Shown piece by piece: positions 46,629 to 59,321 of a stretch of DNA of 64,000 nucleotides. Source of the DNA: Druceiella hillmani (Eukaryota; Arthropoda; Insecta; Lepidoptera; Hepialidae); contig JAYKKI010000039.1 of the NCBI GenBank assembly GCA_039881145.1, forward strand, positions 20,144,001 through 20,208,000. Direction: 5' to 3'. The notes below the pieces were generated by a model. That model was not told the DNA's origin and ran no database searches. It saw nothing but the letters and a program-made list of their open reading frames with translations. Within the stretch, counting starts at the first letter, position 1. Every line of letters begins with the position of its first letter. The translations under genes were made by a program, and so were the position numbers.

Positions 46629-47295
46629 AGAAACACTCAAACGAAATGATTGATGTATCCTGTTTCCTCAACCATACACTTCTATCAGGACCGTGACATT
46701 GGCACTGTAAATTTGTAGTGAAGGACTTACAGACACCAATGTAGAACAATAATAATAATTGTAATTTAATAATTCACTACCTTCAAAATTTCTCATTTCA
46801 ACGTTATATAAAACTTAGAAATTGTTTTAACACTTCTGAGCCACAGTAAATACATCAGAGATTGAGTAAACAAAACATTAAGACTAGTTACTATAATTAT
46901 AAAAAATAAACAGTCACTTTCTTCCCAGGGATATTATGTCACGAGTTTTGTATGAGTTTCTATACACTCTTGTTTAATAATCTATCTACTAATTAAAATA
47001 ACAAATAATAAACAACATATTACCGAATATCTACTACTTAAATACAGTAATGATGTGACATCACAATGCACCTAGATGCTGGAGCTGTACCCTGCCAAAT
47101 TGTAAGCGATCTGCATTCACAGGACAAAAAATAAAGGATGTTTCTCTTCTCCCTTACTGCTGGAGCAAACAAATAATTGCTGACTAAGCGAATTTTAACT
47201 TCTTATACATTTAATTTATTTATAATCTATTTAAAATATAGACCAAAATTTAATTACGAAAAAATACATTTAATAAAAGACTGGTGCTGCTATAC

Positions 47296-50200
47296 CAGTG
47301 GCGTAGCGTGTCGGCTGCCCGGGGCGGAAGACAATTTTGCCGCCCTCTTATTTAGGTATTTTAATTTAATGTATACTATACATTACATACATTAATTATA
47401 GAGAACTTTTCGGCGAGAACAGTCATCATTATTTTGCATTATACAGGTTAGATTTTAAATAAAAAAGTTTATCTAAGTTTTACAATCACGTTTATTAATA
47501 CAAAAATTCTTTTACTTTAACCACTTAGATACATTGATATAACTTAGGTACCCTAAGATTAGGTACACCTTGATGATCGACAAGATTAAATAAAATCTAT
47601 TTTTAATTAGAACTAGAACGATACTATAATGTTATATTTTTATTTTTATTGAAAAGTAATATGAGTATTTGTTAGAATTAAAAACAAAACTTCCGTCTTC
47701 AATTAAAAATTTATACGTCTACTTTTTTTAAGAGCAAAGTCTTTTATTGCACCGTCAATGTCTATCGCATCACACACCTTTTGCTCGATAGACAAAATAG
47801 CCAAATTAGTTAGTCTTAGAGTACTCATTGTCGATCTTAAATCATTTTTAATCAATTTCAATTTTGAAAAACTTCTCTCACAGCTGGCATTGCTTATGGC
47901 AACTGTGAAAAATATTCGGAACATTATTAAAATATTGGGCAGAGTATCTTCCAGCTTGGATTTAACAATAAATTTAAATAATTCAAGTGAGTCTGCATTA
48001 ATCAATTTATTTTCGTTGCCTGTAGCACCAACGAAAGTCCACAGTCGAAGTCTTTCCAGCTTGAAATCCTGCTCGTCAATTTCGTCAGATGCGTAGTCTA
48101 GATTACATTCAGTGTTGTCTGGATCTAATAATATAGCCAGCGTTAGATAAGCAAACTTATCCGTTAAATTCTGTAGTTGTTGAAAACGCTCACGAATTTC
48201 TACAATATCTCTATCTAACGAAGAAAACAGCTTTCGTCTCAACTCATTTTCACAAGGCAAGTTAGCATCTCTAGTTCCGTCATCAAAAATATGCTTTCTT
48301 GTTATGCGCCTGCCGCCTCCGAGGTTTTATGGAAATTCCAAGTTCTTCACACATATTTTTTGCACAACCTACAGCGCCATTTGCCCATTCCTCTCTTTTC
48401 TCTGTCAACATCATCTGCAAAGCATTTACTTTCTGAGCGCACAATCTTATATCAAGTCCCCTTGTTTGTAAATATTTTTGTGCATCATTCACTTCATGTA
48501 GCACCAGTTGCCACAGGCCCAAAAAACAAAGAAAGGAAAATGACTCCATCGAAACTAGTAAAGCACCTGCATCTGTCCTAGTGTTTAAGCTTTCACCTGC
48601 CTCTGTCAGTTTTTCCAAAGTGACGAGAATGTCTTTGTAATGATGTCATGTCACATTTACGGCATCGCCTCTTGCACTCCACCGCGTGTCTTGAACCCTT
48701 TTTAGCTTTTGCCTGTAGCTGCTATCAGAACTTCCCAACGATGTGTCGATGAGGAAAAAAAAGAATAGCAACGTTCTAAAGTGCCGAAAAAAGTTACTGA
48801 ATCCACCTCAACTGAGGCAGCGTGTAAACAAACTAGGTTTAACGAATTATTTGAGCAAGGTACGAATTCAGCTTTAGGGTTTATTTCTTGAATTCTTTGC
48901 TGAACTCCTGAATACTTTCCAGCCATAACAGCAGCATTATCATATGCTTGGCCTCTACAGTTGCTTATAGGCCATCAGCTTGAATCTTGTCGAAAATCAT
49001 CTTTGAAATTCCTTCAGCAGTTTTGTCTTTAGTTTCAATGAAATCTATAAAAGATTCCATTACTTTTACTTCCTGATTTTCAATTACTACGTATCTTAAT
49101 ACCTGACTTGTTTGATCTTTATGAGAAAGATCTGGAGTGCTGTCGAATATAATTGAATAATACTTAGCCTTTTTTATTTGTCCGATGATATGTTGGCGAA
49201 CATTATTTCCCAATATGGCAATAAATTCGTTTTGTATTTGTGGTGACATATAAGTGATTGAAATTTTGCCACACATTTTAGACCTTACAAGATGTTCACG
49301 AAGTACAGGATCGTATTTTGCAATTAAATTAACCAATTTTGAAAAGTTTCCTATATTGGTACTGGTGTCGTTTTCTATATGTCCACGTAAAGCCAAATTT
49401 TGTTTGGCAAGGAATCTTATAATATCAAACATTCTAACAAGAATTTCCTGCCATTTCTTTATTTCTTTTGCCACTATGTGTTGCTCTTTTTTGTCAATAG
49501 TCTATCCTTTTTGAAGTCTGCTCTCCAACTCCTTCCATTTGTAATAATTTTGCATGTGTAGTGCACTTGATTCGTGACTTGAAACCTTAGGATTTAATTT
49601 CCACCAAGTATTAAATCCATCAGATGAGCAAAATTTAGATCCATTCGGTGTATTCACGTTCTCAAATAAACGACAACAAAAGCAAAATAATGATGCTTTA
49701 GATGGAGAATAAGCCATGCAAGTACGTAAAACTTTTTCGCCATTAGTCAATGTACGGTAAAACCATTCCTTAGTAAGCCGTCTTGTCTCTCCTTTTGATT
49801 TTAAAGAGCACGAATCTGAGCTCTTTCATTTGCTCTAATATTTTCCAACTTAGCTCTTCTCTTATTACGGTAAGATGCCCCACTTTCTTTTACTCTTTTC
49901 ATTTTTGATGCTAAAATCAAAAAATATTAAATGATAAAAGTACAAGTTAGAGTTGTAAACAAAACTATCGAACATTTCAAGAAGTACCTAGTAGATTTAA
50001 AAAAAACCTTACTTTACTGAAATTTTTCGTTTTTAGGGTTTTGTACCTCAAAAGGAAAAAATTGAACCTTTATCTATTTTTACTTTTATTAAATCATTTC
50101 ATTGACCGTCTGTCTGTCTGTCAAGACCTTTTTTCATAGGAATGAGTACTTACTTATACATATTAAATTGAAATTTATATCAGAGTTTCCGGCCTAGATC

Positions 50201-50870
50201 CCTTTAAAATGTGAAAACACTTTATGCACTTGGGCAGGTTTTTTATTTTAATAATTTAAAGTTTGAACAACATATCAGATAGTCCAACATACAATTAGAT
50301 AAATATAATATTTAATACTCACACAGTTGAAAGTTGTTCAATAATTTCACAACCACTACACGTACTTATCTGCACAAAAATCACAATTTGGAAAGCGTAA
50401 CATAATTAAAATACGAGACAATGTGAATTGGACAACTTTCTTTTGACACTCCATCATTAAAACTTTCTTTGAATTGTCAAACTTTGTCAAAGCACGTAAT
50501 TCCCCGTACCTTAAAGGGGCTTCCCCGTACGTGTAATAAACTATATTGAACTTAATAAATATGTAATAGAAGTCATTCTCGCTGATTGTTATTCATAAAC
50601 GGGGAATTCCCACAAGTCAGTATAGACGTTGTTGCCAGTCGCTACAAAATATCATTCAAAGAAAAGGAATTCCCCAAATTCGTCACAAAATAAGTAATGA
50701 AAAATTCCGTTCTCCTTTCAATCAGTCCGAATTAGTAGTTGCGATAAAAGTATAAAATGGTTCAAATATTTACAAAATACTTTTTATTATTTATTGTTAC
50801 ATTTTGTCGCCCCTGAAAAGTGCCGCACGGGGCGGGCCGCCCCTGCCGCCCCCACTACGCTACGCCACTG
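47296..50870 (-). mobile_element. hAT element, ZMYM1-like, with terminal inverted repeats
   Basis: The left end CAGTGGCGTAGCGTG at 47296 is matched by CTACGCTACGCCACTG ending at 50870, giving a 3575-bp element with hAT-style CAGTG...CACTG termini. Flanking 8-mers TGCTATAC (47288-47295) and TACTATAC (50871-50878) differ at one base and are a likely 8-bp target duplication. Subterminal GC-rich text (CCGCCC...GGGCGG) is also inverse at both ends. The transposase frame on the minus strand is collinear from TTF zinc finger to C-terminal dimerisation domain but broken in several places. Confidence 0.85.
47703..49911 (-). pseudogene. hAT transposase (TTF zinc finger, DUF4371, dimerisation domain), broken
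   Basis: From the start MKRVKESGASYRNKRRAKLE at 49911, domains in order: TTF-type zinc finger (AYSPSKASLFCFCCRLFENV, GFNTWWKLNP, HESSALHMQNYYKW; 49750-49502), DUF4371 (LVNLIAKYDPVLREHLVRSK, YMSPQIQNEFIAIL, YYSIIFDSTPDLSHKDQ; 49474-48965), RNase-H-like core (MAGKYSGVQQRIQEINPKAE, NSLNLVCLHAASVE, FFSSSTHRW; 48926-48702), a helical insert (48618-48283), and the hAT C-terminal dimerisation motif NASCERSFSKLKLIKNDLRS, TNLAILSIE (about 47860-47770). At least four frameshifts or stops separate them. This is the class from which vertebrate ZMYM1 was domesticated. Inactive as it stands. Confidence 0.88.
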
Positions 50871-51087
50871 TACTATACTAAACAGATACTCTCACACAGA
50901 CATTTAAATTTTACGCTACTGACAGTGAGATGATCTTAATGAACAAGCTTAGCAATACTGGTGTTTTTACACTGTCAGAACGAGTATGAAATCAAAGGAC
51001 ATCACCCATATTGGGAAAATTTTTTGTTTGCTGGCCAACAAAAGAAACTTTTTAATTTTATAGAATAGACCAATATTAACTTTTTTC

Positions 51088-53141
51088 ATTATTACTAGAC
51101 ATCGGATTATATGCATTTCACATTTGCATATGCAAATGCATATATTTCTATTTTTATAGCATTATTGCATATTTTGGTACATTTTCATTAACAGGGCTTA
51201 TTTCAGTAGTTATACGTGTTGTATTATGCTGTCGACGCCACAGGTCGACGCGTTCGCCTCGCACACACTCAGTGAGCTCACTGAATCCAATCTACTGGCT
51301 CGCAGTGGTCAGCCCTCAATAGACGTTGGCGGGATGCGGCGTGCGGGTGGGAAAGGGCGTACGGCACTCGCTGCTTCACTCACGCGCGTAACGCAATTCA
51401 ATTGTTTCTGTCTCGCTGGATTTGTTTATCTATCTACGAAAATCTTACTTTATTTTAAAATAATGCCGCCAGTGAAAAAAAATACCCAGACTTTAATGGA
51501 ATCTTGGATACAAAATTACCCAGACCAATTTATGACTGATGACACTGTGATTTTCTGCAAGGTTTCTGAAAAGCGAATACCTTCATTAAAAAAATATCAA
51601 ATCGATCAACATGTGAGTACTGCTTCCCATTTAGCTGCAAAACAGAAACCTACAAGAAGTCGACAACAACTACTGACTCATACTTCGTCTTCTAATTCGG
51701 ATACTACAAACAAAATACAATTCAACAAAGATTTATATGAGTTTTTTGTTGCTTGTAATATACCTTTCCACCAATTAAATAACGAAGTATGCAGAAAATT
51801 CCTTAAGAAGTATTGCACTAATCAGATAATTCCTGAAGAATCCACAATTCGAAAAAACTACCTGTTAACTATCTACGAAGAAGTACTTAGTGAAATATTT
51901 AGTACTTAGTGATTTGATATGGATATCGGCTGATGAAACGACAGATTCATGTGGACGATATATAGCGAATCTAATTGTTGGAAAATTATCTAAAGAGCCC
52001 TCTATTCCCCATTTGGTTGCTTGCAAGGTTCTAGAAAAAACAAACCATTCAACTATCGCCCGGCTCATAAATGATTCCATCAAATTACTATTTCCCGATT
52101 CTTCTATGGATGAGAAAATATGTGTTTTTGTTACTGACGGTGCGCCATATATGGTAAAAGCTGTTCAAGCTCTAAAAGTATTCTACCCAAAATTGCTGCA
52201 CATCATCTGCCTGGCCCACGGATTACATCGACTGGTGGAAGAAATCAGAAATGAGTTCGGCATAGTAAATAAATTGATTTCTTCTACAAAAAAATTGTTT
52301 TTAAAAGCACCATCACGAGTACAAGCATATAAAGAGAAACTACCAAACATTGCACTACCCCCAGAACCAATATTAAGACGGTAGGGAACTTTGTTAAAAC
52401 CTGTATTGTTTTATGCTGAGAATTTTGATGCCATAAAAGAAGTAGTTGGAACATTTAACAGATCAGATGCCATTGCATCAATTCAAGCCAGCTGGCATTT
52501 AAGGATCCTTCAATAAAAAAAAATATTGCTCTTATTGCAACACATTTCAGCAATATACCCGATGCAATCGAAAAATTAGAAACTAAAAACCTTCCTCTGT
52601 GCAAGTCCTTGAAAATATTAGAAAAAATGATTGAACAGAGTAACGCCCTTCCGAGTTCAATATCGCAAAAGGTTCGTGGCAAATTAAATGCAGTTTTGTA
52701 TAAAAACCCTGGTCTTGATGGAATAAAGAAAATTGACACATTTATCAACGGCACCGGACAAACTCTTCCTGAAGAGGTCTCTGCAGGAATGGTGCCAAAT
52801 TTCAAGGTCTGTCCGGTAACGTCGGTTGACGTCGAAAGGTCATTTTCAGCCTATAAATTGATATTAAGTGACAAACGTCACAAGTTTGCTGTAGAAAACC
52901 TGGAAAAATATATTATTGTTTATTGTCACACAAATTATAATAAATAAGTTATATTATTCTAGGTTTTCTGCAGCATTTATAACTTATAATTATAACTTAT
53001 AAATTATAAATAAATGTAAATTCTAATTGTAAATGGTTTTTTACTGTGAATATTTTGTGCATATTTCACTCTTTTTAGTGCATATTTGCATGCATATTTT
53101 GGCATTTTGATAGTGCATATAATCCAATGTCTAATTATTAC
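51088..53141 (+). mobile_element. hAT element with perfect 8-bp target duplication
   Basis: The left terminus TAGACATCGGATTATATGCA (51096-51115) and the inverse of the right terminus (53114-53133) differ at one base in 20. The octamer ATTATTAC flanks both ends (51088-51095 and 53134-53141) exactly. Element length 2038 bp. Subterminal TGCATATTTGCATG-type motifs repeat near both ends and may be transposase-binding sites. A GC-rich block (51228-51400) with GTCGACGC lies before the coding region. The exact duplication argues for recent movement, probably mobilised in trans because the frame is damaged. Confidence 0.92.
51463..52947 (+). pseudogene. hAT transposase (CGBP1-like), broken frame
   Basis: Start MPPVKKNTQTLMESW at 51463; an N-terminal BED-like finger is degenerate (VIFCKVSEKRIPSLKKYQID, QHVSTASHL). 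Then PFHQLNNEVCRKFLKKYC, and across a frameshift near 51900 [20 protein letters not shown], the hAT DDE block with first Asp and GR..N..VG. The next blocks are [13 protein letters not shown] (second Asp), [25 protein letters not shown] then TAG at 52382, and, after a further shift near 52515, VCPVTSVDVERSFSAYKLIL, the C-terminal dimerisation domain, to a TAA at 52947. The family resembles CGBP1-like insect hAT transposases. At least two frameshifts and one stop. Confidence 0.88.
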
Positions 53142-53389
53142 ATTAAAGCTCTAAGTCAATTATCTGAAATGATATTCAAATTCCAAGTTTTGTATTTTAT
53201 AATACAAAAGTCACATGTCGTTACGCTAGGTACGTTGATTCTCGTAACTTATTAGTACCCGAAACACAGTACATATGTGACGATACATACATATACAAGC
53301 AGAAAAGCTCTAACTATTTTTTCTAAAGAATTTCATACAGCGTCGGTCATAAATACATACATCTGACAAAGCCTTTTTGTGCATATGTT

Positions 53390-54155
53390 GTGATGGACAT
53401 ATTATTGATGTATCCGGACCGCACGCTGCAAGAACTTCTGATGCAGCAACCAGGAATGATTATATTGACAATGAGGACAATTAATTTCACTGCTTTTTAA
53501 GACCATTTGATGTATTTGTTCTTGATCGTGGTTTCAGAGATGCAGTACTTCCCCTGCGATCCCATGGATATACCCTAGTGGGCCCTAACATTTTTAGAAA
53601 TAGTTTGTGAGAGAATTAAAATACCGAATACATTTGGGAATATTGTAAACAGATATGACCACAATGAAATACATGTTCAGTTTCAGCCAATGAACGCGAA
53701 TATGCCAGAGGTCGATACGATCCATCTGTTGTCAGAAAAAGATTTAATTATGTATGCACTTGGTATATATAAAATAAAACAGACCAGGAGCTATTGTATG
53801 GAGTACCTGTTTGTGCTTTATGATCAAACTCAGGAGTCAGGAACCTGCTGAGCATATTCAAGGGCTAGAAAGAGGGACCTTTACATACTGCGAGGTCAAA
53901 TTTGGTTCAGACATGTTCGTTTAGGAGCCTATAATGTATATATTGGTATAGATAGGGCTGTCAGAGGTCGACAAGCTATTGCGCACTATTATTGCACCTG
54001 CAATATTGGCAGAAGAACCATTGGCTTCTGGTCACATAATGTGGGCTATATGGTACATGGGGTACGCAAGGCATGAGCATGTCATAAACAGTCCTGTCGA
54101 AAGTTTAGAAGATATTATTGTAAAACGAGGTCAATTGTTATCATGGTTTGTTTAA
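53390..54155 (+). pseudogene. DDE_Tnp_4 plus SWIM-type transposase remnant (Harbinger-like)
   Basis: CDGHIIDVSGPHAARTSDAA, DYIDNEDN, then FDVFVLDRGFRDAVLPLRSH (the DRGFRD block of DDE_Tnp_4 transposases) at 53395-53570. Downstream, in changing frames, QIWFRHVRLGAYNVYI, YYCTCNIG, and HIMWAIWYMGYARHEHV then SLEDIIV match a SWIM-like C..C..H zinc-binding tail found with this DDE domain in insect elements. Stops are frequent. The 5' part was lost near the hAT at 53133. Confidence 0.6.
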
Positions 54156-54924
54156 TAAAAAGTTTGAAATAAACGGAGTTTAACATTTTTTATTTTTAAA
54201 TGTTAAAAATTGATTAAATATTTTCAAACAACATCAATACATAACAAAATAACAAAGAGTATGTTAAAAACCATAAAATAAAACAACAACAACACACTAA
54301 AGATAATAAAACTGTTTCAGGACATAATTCTGCTGTGTTCTCTTACCATTTTTACGTTCATGTCAATAAAATACTTTATGGCTGAATATCAGATCACAGA
54401 ATTGATTTAGAGCTTAGATGCCTTAGCAAAAAATGTATATAATGTGATGCTTTATTACATTTTTTATTGGCCGTCAAAAAAAATTAGACCAAAATTGTAT
54501 GAGGAGTAAATTATATTTTCTTCAAAAATTCTCTACTGACACACCTTCAATCCTTTGCAGCAAGTGCCGTAAGCAACTGACTCAGACATGTGTGCTTATG
54601 ATCTATTGCGGCCATTTTTATGCGCTTAATTTATTTGTCACTTATCAATATATTATTTACAACTCTGTTGGAGATATATACTGTTACAATAATATTAATT
54701 CCCCTACAAAGGAAAACAAACTCATTGTTGCAAGATCTATAGAATAATTTTTAAAAAAGTAGGTGAATAAATAGATTGGTCCGAACCAAAAATATGGGAT
54801 GTAGAACTAATATGGGAAACAGTAAGATTAGCAAGATGCAAGCAGGATATAGTGACGTCGTCATGAAAGGCTAGCTGTGTGCTAAATCTGATTTCACATA
54901 GGGTTTATTAAAGCAAAGGAAACG

Positions 54925-55115
54925 TGTTTAAACGGTGTTTAAAGCAAAGAAGTGTAAAAATATAGTCGAACTTAGTGTTGAACAAACAGTCGAGTTATTA
55001 TCGATTGAGTTGAACAAATACATTACTGTTTGGGTATATCAACCTCCCTCATCAAATTACTCTCACTTCCAGACTATAATGGAGGATGGATTTGAAAATA
55101 GTATCCAATAGTAAA
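54925..55115 (+). pseudogene. LINE endonuclease fragment (APE-type)
   Basis: LSVEQTVELLSIELNKYITV, then WVYQPPSSNYSHFQTIMEDG resembles the central part of LINE APE endonucleases (E....E......I...VYRPP.S....F...L). Short and without a recognisable catalytic ending. Confidence 0.45.
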
Positions 55116-55631
55116 AAAAACATATTTTTGAAAATATTTTATGTGAGGAAAAAACTTCACTGTAAACATTATGATAGTCACAATTACAACACTAGAAATA
55201 AAAACTGGATTTTCCCAATTTCAGACTCATAAAAGTTGGTAGTTCATTAGCAGGGCAGAGTATAGCTTCTATAATAAAGTAACAGAATATGTGTTGAAAT
55301 TGTCAGAAAAAATTTTAAATAAGTTGTTAGGATTAATTTACTCCAAAAAGCGAATTATAAAATTGATGATTATATAAACGATAAAAATGACTGGAGTCGT
55401 CACTCTAATTTATCAAACTGTTAATTATCAAATGTATAGATAAATATAATTTAAATATTATATGATAAAATTTGATATTTATGTATGGTTTTTTTAACTT
55501 TTTTTGCTTTGTTTTTTTATTGTTTTATATGCTTTTGACGTTCAACAAGAAAACACAATGTTTGTACTTCGAATAAAAAAATTTGTATTTGACTGATTCT
55601 TCATTTATTATGATTGAAACTTATTTCCTAC

Positions 55632-55814
55632 CTGTTTTAAAGTAATATTGCGTATGCCATCCTTTGGTCCTGGTAAATGCTGGAATTCTCCATTTTTCTC
55701 AATTGCTCGAGACTCTACAATTTTACTTTTCATTTTCTTGCTTCTTTCTAAGTTTTCTGTAGTAATTCTGATCAAGTCTGGCATTGGGTGTAATCTATTT
55801 AACCTCTTGTAATT
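55632..55814 (-). CDS. Coiled-coil (TPH-like) ciliary protein, downstream exon
   Basis: Acceptor AATTTCACAG and donor CAG|GTAGGA enclose 183 bp, phase 0/0: NYKRLNRLHPMPDLIRITTE, NLERSKKMKSKIVESRAIEK, then LPGPKDGIRNITLKQ. It enters in the phase in which exon 59322-59498 leaves, and the joint AVEKAVD|NYKRLNRLHP reads naturally. No stop is seen inside. Further 3' exons were not identified with confidence (a candidate is at 39308-39416). Confidence 0.6.
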
Positions 55815-56049
55815 CTGTGAAATTATTAAAATTAGTTTCGGATGTTTGTTGTTAGCAAAAAAATACTTGTACTTTGTCTCAATATGGCTCAACTTTTTGA
55901 GAGTGAATAAGATGCAAGTGAAGAGCGGTGGGAGGGGGAAGCGGACATGGCTTGTGAGCTCGGACCTTACATTTTTAGTTAGCATCATGCCTTACATGGG
56001 GATAGCTCCCCCATGCGTGTGTTACGTGGACGCCTATTTTGAAAATGAT

Positions 56050-57021
56050 TGTTAGCTCATTCGTGTTTATACGTTATTCCAACTTCATTATCAACCGCAC
56101 ACATTGGAGAAACCCAAATCAATGCAAACCATCCTTGCGTGGATCCAGATATTCATCGCTACTGGACAACTACAGGTAACATTTATCATGGCTGTCCAAG
56201 AAGAGTAAAAACCCCTGAAACATCGAATTAGTTGCAAATTCTACAAAACGATAACCTTGGATCAGCATCAGGAATTGTGAGTCTCAATTGGGATTACTAA
56301 GAGCGACGATTCACCACATAATGCCATCTGATTTGCATCTTAAGGCTTATAAAATTCAAATTGTGCAATCTCTGAACAAAAATGATTATGTTAAAAGACT
56401 GAATTATGTGACAGAAGTGTGCAATATTTTCTTCAGTGATGAGTCCCATTTTCATTTAAACGGATATGTCAATCGTCAAACTTTTCACTTTTGGGAGAGG
56501 CGAATCCAACGATGTTACATCAACGCCCATTGCACAGTCCTAAAATACCAGTGTCGGTTTCTTTGTCAGCCAATTGCATAATTGGATGTTGTTTTTTTGA
56601 GGACCATAGAAGCAGAGCAGTGATAGTAACTTTTGAGTGCTATACCGCCATGATACGCAGTTTCTTTGCTCCTCTACCACGGGAATGTGAGCATTATAAT
56701 CACCTGACTTGGTTTCAAGAAGACAGAGCTACATCCTATACCATTGATGTCTCTTTAGCATTGCAAGGGTGGTTCCCAGAGAAGGTTATCTCGCAAAGAG
56801 GAGATATTGAGTTGCCCCCTCGGAGCCTTGATCTAACCCCACCAGATTTTTTCTTTTATCTTAAGAACATCTTCTATAATAACAGTCCTCGACATTTGAC
56901 AGATTTAGAAAGGAATTCGAAGAGAAAATCAAATTTATTCCTTGACAATTACTCAGATAAGTCTTCGGTAACGCTCACAAAAGGTTCGAAGAGTGCTGTC
57001 AAAGACGTGACTGTCATTTAA
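56050..57021 (+). pseudogene. IS630/Tc1-mariner-superfamily DDE transposase
   Basis: RVKTPETSN (N-terminal), FFSDESHFHLNGYVNRQTFH (first Asp, 56430-56490), then in the next frame ANCIIGCCFFEDHRSRAVIV, WFQEDRATSYTIDVSLALQG (normally WFQQDGATCHTA, with the second Asp kept) and RGDIELPPRSLDLTPPDFFF (third acidic block, D/E replaced in context). One frameshift at about 56520 separates the two halves; the last 176 codons are uninterrupted. Same family as the remnant at 33.4-33.9 kb. The Gly of QQDGAT is replaced, so it is probably inactive. Confidence 0.85.
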
Positions 57022-57589
57022 ACAATGTTATTTTTAAAAAGTAAAATTTCTTTTATTGTCTTTGCCTTGGCGCCAATAAATGATAACCATAATTAATTTA
57101 ATATTTTTTTATTTTCAACCAAAATAGTTTGTTAGAATTGTTTTGGGACACCTCTATGTCTAACAATAAATAAATGCATACATTATAGGCATTGTTACTT
57201 CAATATGTTGAAATATTTAAAATGAACTTAATTAAAAGAATTACAAGTGTATACATATTTTAAAACCATGAACATGCAAAATGCTTTCAAATATATAAAT
57301 ATATGTATTGAATTTTTGGATTAACTTTCAATTATAATCAATCATATAGACAAGTCTATCAATTATACAACTATCAATTACATAATTGATTTAGTTTTCT
57401 AAATTTTACAAACTGTTACGCAGGATACAAACAGTTACAGATATTTTACAGCTGTTGTTTAACGTTATTCAAGTATTTTACTTAACACATTGAGTAACGA
57501 AATAGCTCTTTAATGGTTAGGACCTGTCATTGCACTTCTTTTTAATATTGACGCAACACCGGCTTCTTATAAAGCTGGGTAAGGAACAT

Positions 57590-58030
57590 TCCAGTTTGTA
57601 TACATTCTAGGGTGTTTGGTTTGTATAATAATACGAACTGAAGTAAATAGGGGTAAGAAATTTTGCAATTTTATTGCACATATACCCAAAGTACCGTGCA
57701 TTAAATCCATCAGGCCCTCTAAGTTGTGTATTCCATAAGTATGAAGTATTTGACATATCTTATAACTTCATCAGTCGTCATTTCATCTATTATGAAGATT
57801 TAATAGATGTCAGTATTAATGTTAAACTAGTCAATAAAGTTTTGTTCTGGCTTTTGCATATCTGCTAGTAGCTCAATTGCTAGCTTTCTTCCTACACCAG
57901 AAAACTGTCTATTAAGGATATTCTATATCATTCTTTTTAGTAAATATCTGTTTATTGCACACCAATACTTGGTCATTTCACTTTTTCCACCGTAATTTAA
58001 TTCTTTAACAGTTTTAGTCAAAACCTTTTT
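57590..58030 (-). pseudogene. LINE reverse transcriptase fragment (pre-RT linker)
   Basis: Minus strand: NYGGKSEMTKYWCAINRYLL, NRQFSGVGRKLAIELL, DEMTTDEVIRYVKYF, then in another frame RGPDGFNARYF. This is the linker and start of RT in LINEs (DEIT..EV...I..LK.GKAPGPDGI). Frameshifts and two stops; both sides truncated. Confidence 0.6.
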
Positions 58031-58199
58031 TTACCTTTTCGGTACACATGTTGCTGATGTATGTTGACATTTGAAGTAGTTTTGAATATTTACTTCTTTG
58101 ATGACAGTCAAAAATGTTATATGTATTACAGTATGCTCCACGATTATTTCTAAAAAAAGACGGATCAAAGAATTTACATTAATTTTTGCTTAAAAAGTA

Positions 58200-58580
58200 G
58201 AATAAAATGCAGCACACCGCATTCGAAATGTTGACATGTCAAACAATTTTTTCGGATGTTTTGGGCATGAAATGTGTGGCAGTAAAATTTGTTCCCAAAT
58301 TGCTGAATTTCAACAAAAAACAACATCGTAGATATGAACCAAGAATTGCTGAATGAAGTCAACAACGATCCAGAACTTCTTAAAAAGATCATAACAAGTG
58401 ACAAAACATGGGTATGGTGCGATGTCGAAAACAAAGTCCAATCATCTCAGTGGAAGCTGCTTGAAGAATCAAGACCAAAAAAAATTTATCAAGTTCGATC
58501 AAATGTGAAGGTATTTCTTACTATTTTTTTCGTATCCAAAGGCATATTAATTGTTTTAGCTTTGTTGTTGGCTGAATAAA
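58200..58580 (+). pseudogene. Mariner transposase fragment (different subfamily)
   Basis: SVQTIISDVLGMKCVAVKFVPKL-like text lies at about 58235-58300, then MNQELLNEVNNDPELLKKII, TSDKTWVWCDVENKVQSSQW, KLLEESRPKKIYQVRSNVKV and FLTIFFVSKGI. This is the central part of a mariner of the group including SETMAR-like insect copies (VITGDETWVYGYDVETKAQSSQWK). The first catalytic Asp is kept as SDKTW; the rest of the DDE domain is missing. Not of the same subfamily as the copies at 25.5 and 38.1 kb. Confidence 0.8.
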
Positions 58581-59321
58581 TTGTTTTACCTTGTGGAAGC
58601 ATTTCGTAACTACCCCCTTTAAAATCCCACAAATGCATAATTAAACTTTACTAGTATTATCCATATCAGATCTCAGACTGAGAGTATCCATCTTTTATCC
58701 CTTGTAACAAATCTATTCAAAACAAATTTGTTTTCTTCAATAAAAAAAAGTAAATCATGCACGGAAACGTTTTGAACAGTATTTCATTCAATCAAATAAT
58801 GACGGAAATATACATTTGAAAGAATGAAAGGATCAGTATCCGATGTATATGGAATGATTATGGACGGTTGTTCGCATTATTTTTAAAACATTGGCTACTC
58901 TGCCTGCAAAATATATATTGCAGATTCTCTTCAACCATGACTTTAATAAGGTTTGTGTCTTTAAGTAATAGTAAACCATAACATGCTTCGTTTTCATATT
59001 AAAACTTAAACCAACAGAGAAATGTCTAAACACTAACAACACCGTTCCCATAAATCATACAAATCTCACTTGCAGCGATATCCTTATCATAACTGTAATG
59101 TTTTTAAAAAAATGCCATCTTATATACATCAGGTTTTTACTGTAATTGAATCATAGAAAATGGGTTTATCTTATTGCTGAATCTATTGTCTGTAAAATGA
59201 TAATATATAAAAAAAATGAAAATGTTTTATATCCAAATTACACCATTCTCTAAGATATATATGTAAAACAGATTTCATGAGAGAATTACGCAGTATTATT
59301 AATTAAAAAAATAACACTGAC

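Noticed and set aside
46447..46749. Open frames through IYIYIYIY
   Set aside because: They are translations of a (TA)n microsatellite.
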